This document shows, piece after piece, positions 6,999 to 10,152 of a stretch of DNA of 10,152 nt. Made by a program: the position numbers and the translations under genes. Source of the stretch: Gammaproteobacteria bacterium (GTDB lineage: Bacteria; Pseudomonadota; Gammaproteobacteria; Xanthomonadales; Xanthomonadaceae). The DNA lies in contig JAHEBG010000022.1 of the NCBI GenBank assembly GCA_024642445.1, forward strand, positions 1-10,152, given 5' to 3'. How positions within the stretch are numbered: the stretch's first letter is position 1; each line of letters starts with the position of its first letter. The notes below the pieces were generated by a model. The model made no database searches. It worked only from the letters and a program-made list of their open reading frames with translations, and had not been told where the DNA came from.

Positions 6999-7999
6999 CA
7001 GAGCACCCGCGCCCGCAACAGGTCGTGCAAATTCAAAGCGCCGACCAGCATGCCGGCATCGTCCAATACCAGCAGACCGTTGATTTGATGGCGTTCAAGC
7101 AACTGTGCCGCCTCAACCGCCAAGTGCGCACGGTTTACGGTTTTGGGATGCGGCGCCATCAATGCGGTGACCGGCGTGGCGCTGAAGTCCAATGGGCCTT
7201 TTTGCAGGGCGCGACGCAAGTCGCCGTCGGTAAACACGCCGGCAAGGCGGCCGTCGGCATGCACGATGGCGGTCATGCCCAGACCTTTCTGACTCATTTC
7301 CAACAGGGCATCGGTAACATTGGCATCGATGGCAACTTGGGGCAGGGAATCGCCGGCATGCATCAGGTCTTCAATGCGCACCAACAGACGGCGCCCAAGG
7401 CTTCCGGCCGGATGCGAACGGGCAAAATCGTCTGAATTGAAGCCGCGTGCTTCCAGCAGTGCAACGGCAAGCGCATCGCCCAAGGCCAAGCTGACTGTGG
7501 TGCTTGAAGTGGGCGCCAGGCCGAGTGGACAGGCTTCTTCAGGTACGGAAATATCCAAATGCACATCGGAAAACTGGGCCAAGCGCGATTCCGGCTTGCC
7601 GGTAAGGCTGATGATGACATTGCCCTGACGTTTCAATACCGGCATGATCAGATTGATTTCGTCGGATTCCCCCGAATTCGACAGCGCCAACACCACATCG
7701 GCATCCAGAATCATGCCCAAATCGCCGTGGCTGGCTTCGCCGGGGTGCACGTAAAACGCCGGTGTGCCGGTAGAGGCCAGCGTTGCCGCGATTTTATTGG
7801 CGATGTGCCCAGACTTGCCCATGCCGGTACAAACCACGCGCCCTTTGCAGGCAATCAGGCGTCGGCAGGCTTCGGCAAAAGCGCCGTCCAACCGGTTTTC
7901 AAGACTATGCAAGGCTTGCCGCTCAAGCTGCAAGACCTTCTTGCCCGACGCAATCCAAGCCGCATCGTTGGAAAAATTTTCAACGCTTTCAGGGGTCAT
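6998..7999 (-). CDS. kdsD: D-arabinose 5-phosphate isomerase
   Basis: A 333-residue enzyme that converts ribulose 5-phosphate to arabinose 5-phosphate, the first committed step of Kdo synthesis. The SIS domain (about 40-185) includes GMGKSGHIANK with Lys62, HPGEASHGDLGM with His91, and SNSGESDEI with Glu114. His196 lies in SHPAGSLGRRL. These four correspond to the active-site residues described for E. coli KdsD (Lys59, His88, Glu111, His193) with a constant offset of three. Two CBS domains follow (about 210-265 and 275-333). It is the first gene of the minus-strand operon, divergent from ibaG-murA. Its ribosome binding site is weak (AAAGA about six bases before the ATG). Confidence 0.96.
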   Translation of the reverse strand: MTPESVENFSNDAAWIASGKKVLQLERQALHSLENRLDGAFAEACRRLIACKGRVVCTGMGKSGHIANKIAATLASTGTPAFYVHPGEASHGDLGMILDADVVLALSNSGESDEINLIMPVLKRQGNVIISLTGKPESRLAQFSDVHLDISVPEEACPLGLAPTSSTTVSLALGDALAVALLEARGFNSDDFARSHPAGSLGRRLLVRIEDLMHAGDSLPQVAIDANVTDALLEMSQKGLGMTAIVHADGRLAGVFTDGDLRRALQKGPLDFSATPVTALMAPHPKTVNRAHLAVEAAQLLERHQINGLLVLDDAGMLVGALNLHDLLRARVL

Positions 8000-8030
8000 C
8001 GGCCATCTTTAGCGGTATCATGGACAACCT

Positions 8031-8060
8031 ATTGTACGACTTTCGATGTGAGCGTGTGCA
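8031..8060 (-). promoter_or_regulatory. Candidate sigma-70 promoter for the kdsD operon
   Basis: The minus strand carries TGCACA (8060-8055), an 18-base spacer, and TACAAT (8036-8031), a five-of-six match to the -10 consensus. The start point would be near 8024 with a leader of about 25 bases before the kdsD ATG. On the opposite strand, TATCAT at 8017-8022 could be the -10 of ibaG, with no good -35. The two promoters would overlap within the 62-base divergent region and could compete. This rests on consensus matching only. Confidence 0.35.
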
Positions 8061-8061
8061 G

Positions 8062-8298
8062 ATGTCCCCCGAATTGATTGCCCAGATGATCGAAGCCGGC
8101 TTGCCGGGTGCCCAAGTGGAAGTGTTCGGCGATGACGGTGTGCATTTCGAAGCATGCGTGGTGCACGAATCCTTTGCAGGCAAATTGCCCTTGGCACGGC
8201 ACCGATTGGTGTATGCCTGCCTGGGCGACAAAATGGGCGGTGAAATCCACGCGCTGGCGCTGAAAACCCTGACTCCGGCCGAAGCCGGCCGCGCCTGA
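8062..8298 (+). CDS. ibaG: BolA-family protein IbaG
   Basis: A 78-residue BolA-like protein of the IbaG (YrbA) type; E. coli IbaG has 84 residues. BolA-family proteins bind monothiol glutaredoxins and share [2Fe-2S] clusters; IbaG is linked to acid stress and iron-sulfur handling. Visible family features are VFGDDGVHFEACVV (21-34), the FAGKLPLARHRLVY segment (38-51), and the conserved His63 in EIHALALKTLTPAE. I place the start at 8062, where MSPELIAQMIEAGLPG aligns with the family N terminus. An in-frame ATG at 8020 would add 14 residues with no family counterpart and overlaps a -10-like TATCAT. murA begins nine bases after its stop, the same pairing as in E. coli. Confidence 0.9.
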   Translation: MSPELIAQMIEAGLPGAQVEVFGDDGVHFEACVVHESFAGKLPLARHRLVYACLGDKMGGEIHALALKTLTPAEAGRA

Positions 8299-9564
<1,266 letters not shown>

Positions 9565-10152
9565 TCAGCGGATACGGAGCAGCTTCATTTCCACATCGTC
9601 GCCGTTGGCATTGTTTTCCTGGATAAGAACCGGCGCATAGTTGCGGTCTTTGGCCAGCCAAATGCGTGTGCTTTTACCGTTGCTGGTTTCGCGAATGCGT
9701 TCAACTTTTACGGTGGCCATTCGGCCAAGTGCGGTGCCCAAGGTTTCTTCGCCCAACACCCGGAACCGGAAGGTTTCCAGGCGGCCTTTGCTGATACCAC
9801 GGTAAACCAGCGTGCCGGTTTTGCCGGCTTGCAGATCCGAAATCACCGCTAAAGTCAGGCTGTGCTGGTCGAGCAGACCGGCTTGATAGGGCACTTCCCG
9901 ATCGTTCTTGTTATCGCTGTAAATGTAGGTACGCGTGCTGCGATCCAAGTCAGTGCTCTTGCGGTTGGTTTTCCAGGCCAACTGGGTTTCCTGACGGCTG
10001 GAAAGCAATTCCATCTCCCCGTTATTGACTGCCAGCGTGGTGCTTTCGTTGACGCCGGCACCGGCCAAACTGGCCAGACCTTCGGTGCCGGTCACCGTGG
10101 TTTTCAGCAGCCACGTGCCCGAACGCGCCGGCGCGAACGACATCGTGCTCAC
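9565..10152 (-). CDS. DUF3108-family protein, C-terminal part (runs off right edge)
   Basis: The last 195 or so residues of a protein resembling the DUF3108 family, whose members are usually exported and beta-rich and have no settled biochemical function. The frame is open to the window edge, so the true start and any signal peptide lie outside. Visible features are alternating beta-strand patterns, a segment LLDQHSLTLAVISDLQAG comparable to the mid-domain motif of the family, the FRVLGEETLGTALGRMATVKVERIRE stretch, and the closing IWLAKDRNYAPVLIQE...VEMKLLRIR, which matches the typical family ending. There are no membrane helices in the visible part. It converges on murA with no intergenic base. 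The family call comes from pattern memory and is moderate; the possibility of another periplasmic beta-rich family remains. Confidence 0.65.
   Translation of the reverse strand: MSTMSFAPARSGTWLLKTTVTGTEGLASLAGAGVNESTTLAVNNGEMELLSSRQETQLAWKTNRKSTDLDRSTRTYIYSDNKNDREVPYQAGLLDQHSLTLAVISDLQAGKTGTLVYRGISKGRLETFRFRVLGEETLGTALGRMATVKVERIRETSNGKSTRIWLAKDRNYAPVLIQENNANGDDVEMKLLRIR

Noticed and set aside
6372..7088. Plus-strand open frame of 238 codons across lptC, kdsC and the end of kdsD
   Set aside because: It is a shadow of three genes whose catalytic or family motifs are clear on the minus strand.
8020..8061. In-frame upstream ATG start for ibaG at 8020
   Set aside because: The extra 14 residues do not match BolA-family N termini, there is no ribosome binding site, and the ATG falls within a -10-like element.

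Overview
This window is a compact stretch of housekeeping DNA from a Gram-negative proteobacterium, probably a gammaproteobacterium. The evidence is the Lpt and Kdo genes for lipopolysaccharide, the kdsD-kdsC-lptC-lptA-lptB-rpoN-hpf order known from enteric bacteria, and the divergent ibaG-murA pair. HPr kinase/phosphorylase (hprK) beside rapZ points away from Enterobacterales, towards a Xanthomonadales-like lineage or one near the beta/gamma boundary. By eye the G+C content is in the mid to high 50s percent. I saw no mobile elements, tRNA or rRNA genes, CRISPR arrays or large repeats, and no gene-free stretch over about 75 bases.

Layout. From 7999 down to 1 almost everything is on the minus strand. 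In transcription order it runs: kdsD and kdsC (Kdo precursor synthesis), lptC, lptA and lptB (LPS transport), rpoN (sigma-54), hpf (ribosome hibernation), hprK, rapZ, an HPr gene, and the 5' part of mgtE (magnesium channel), which runs off the left edge. Most junctions are 1-4 base stop/start overlaps or very short gaps, so translational coupling is likely. On the plus strand, ibaG and murA are divergent from kdsD across a 62-base promoter region. A DUF3108 gene on the minus strand meets murA stop to stop and runs off the right edge.

How the genes work together. kdsD and kdsC make the Kdo precursor needed for the LPS inner core, LptB/C/A carry LPS out of the inner membrane, and MurA starts peptidoglycan synthesis, so this is an envelope-building cluster. 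The second half (rpoN, hpf, hprK, rapZ, HPr) is the conserved nitrogen/carbon-PTS regulatory neighbourhood.

The main point of interest is what that second half lacks. From memory of related loci, ptsN (EIIA-Ntr) is expected between hpf and hprK, an EIIA-Man gene between rapZ and HPr, and ptsI (enzyme I) between HPr and mgtE. All three are absent, leaving gaps of only 30, 2 and 72 bases. The remaining HPr keeps His15 and the Ser46 site for HprK, but the adjacent, nearly invariant Arg17 is Gln. HprK looks intact. Together this suggests an HPr that has left, or is leaving, the histidine phosphorelay and may act mainly through HprK-controlled Ser46 phosphorylation. Smaller points are a hairpin abutting the hprK start codon, an A8 run inside rpoN, and unusual substitutions in the RpoN C-terminal region.
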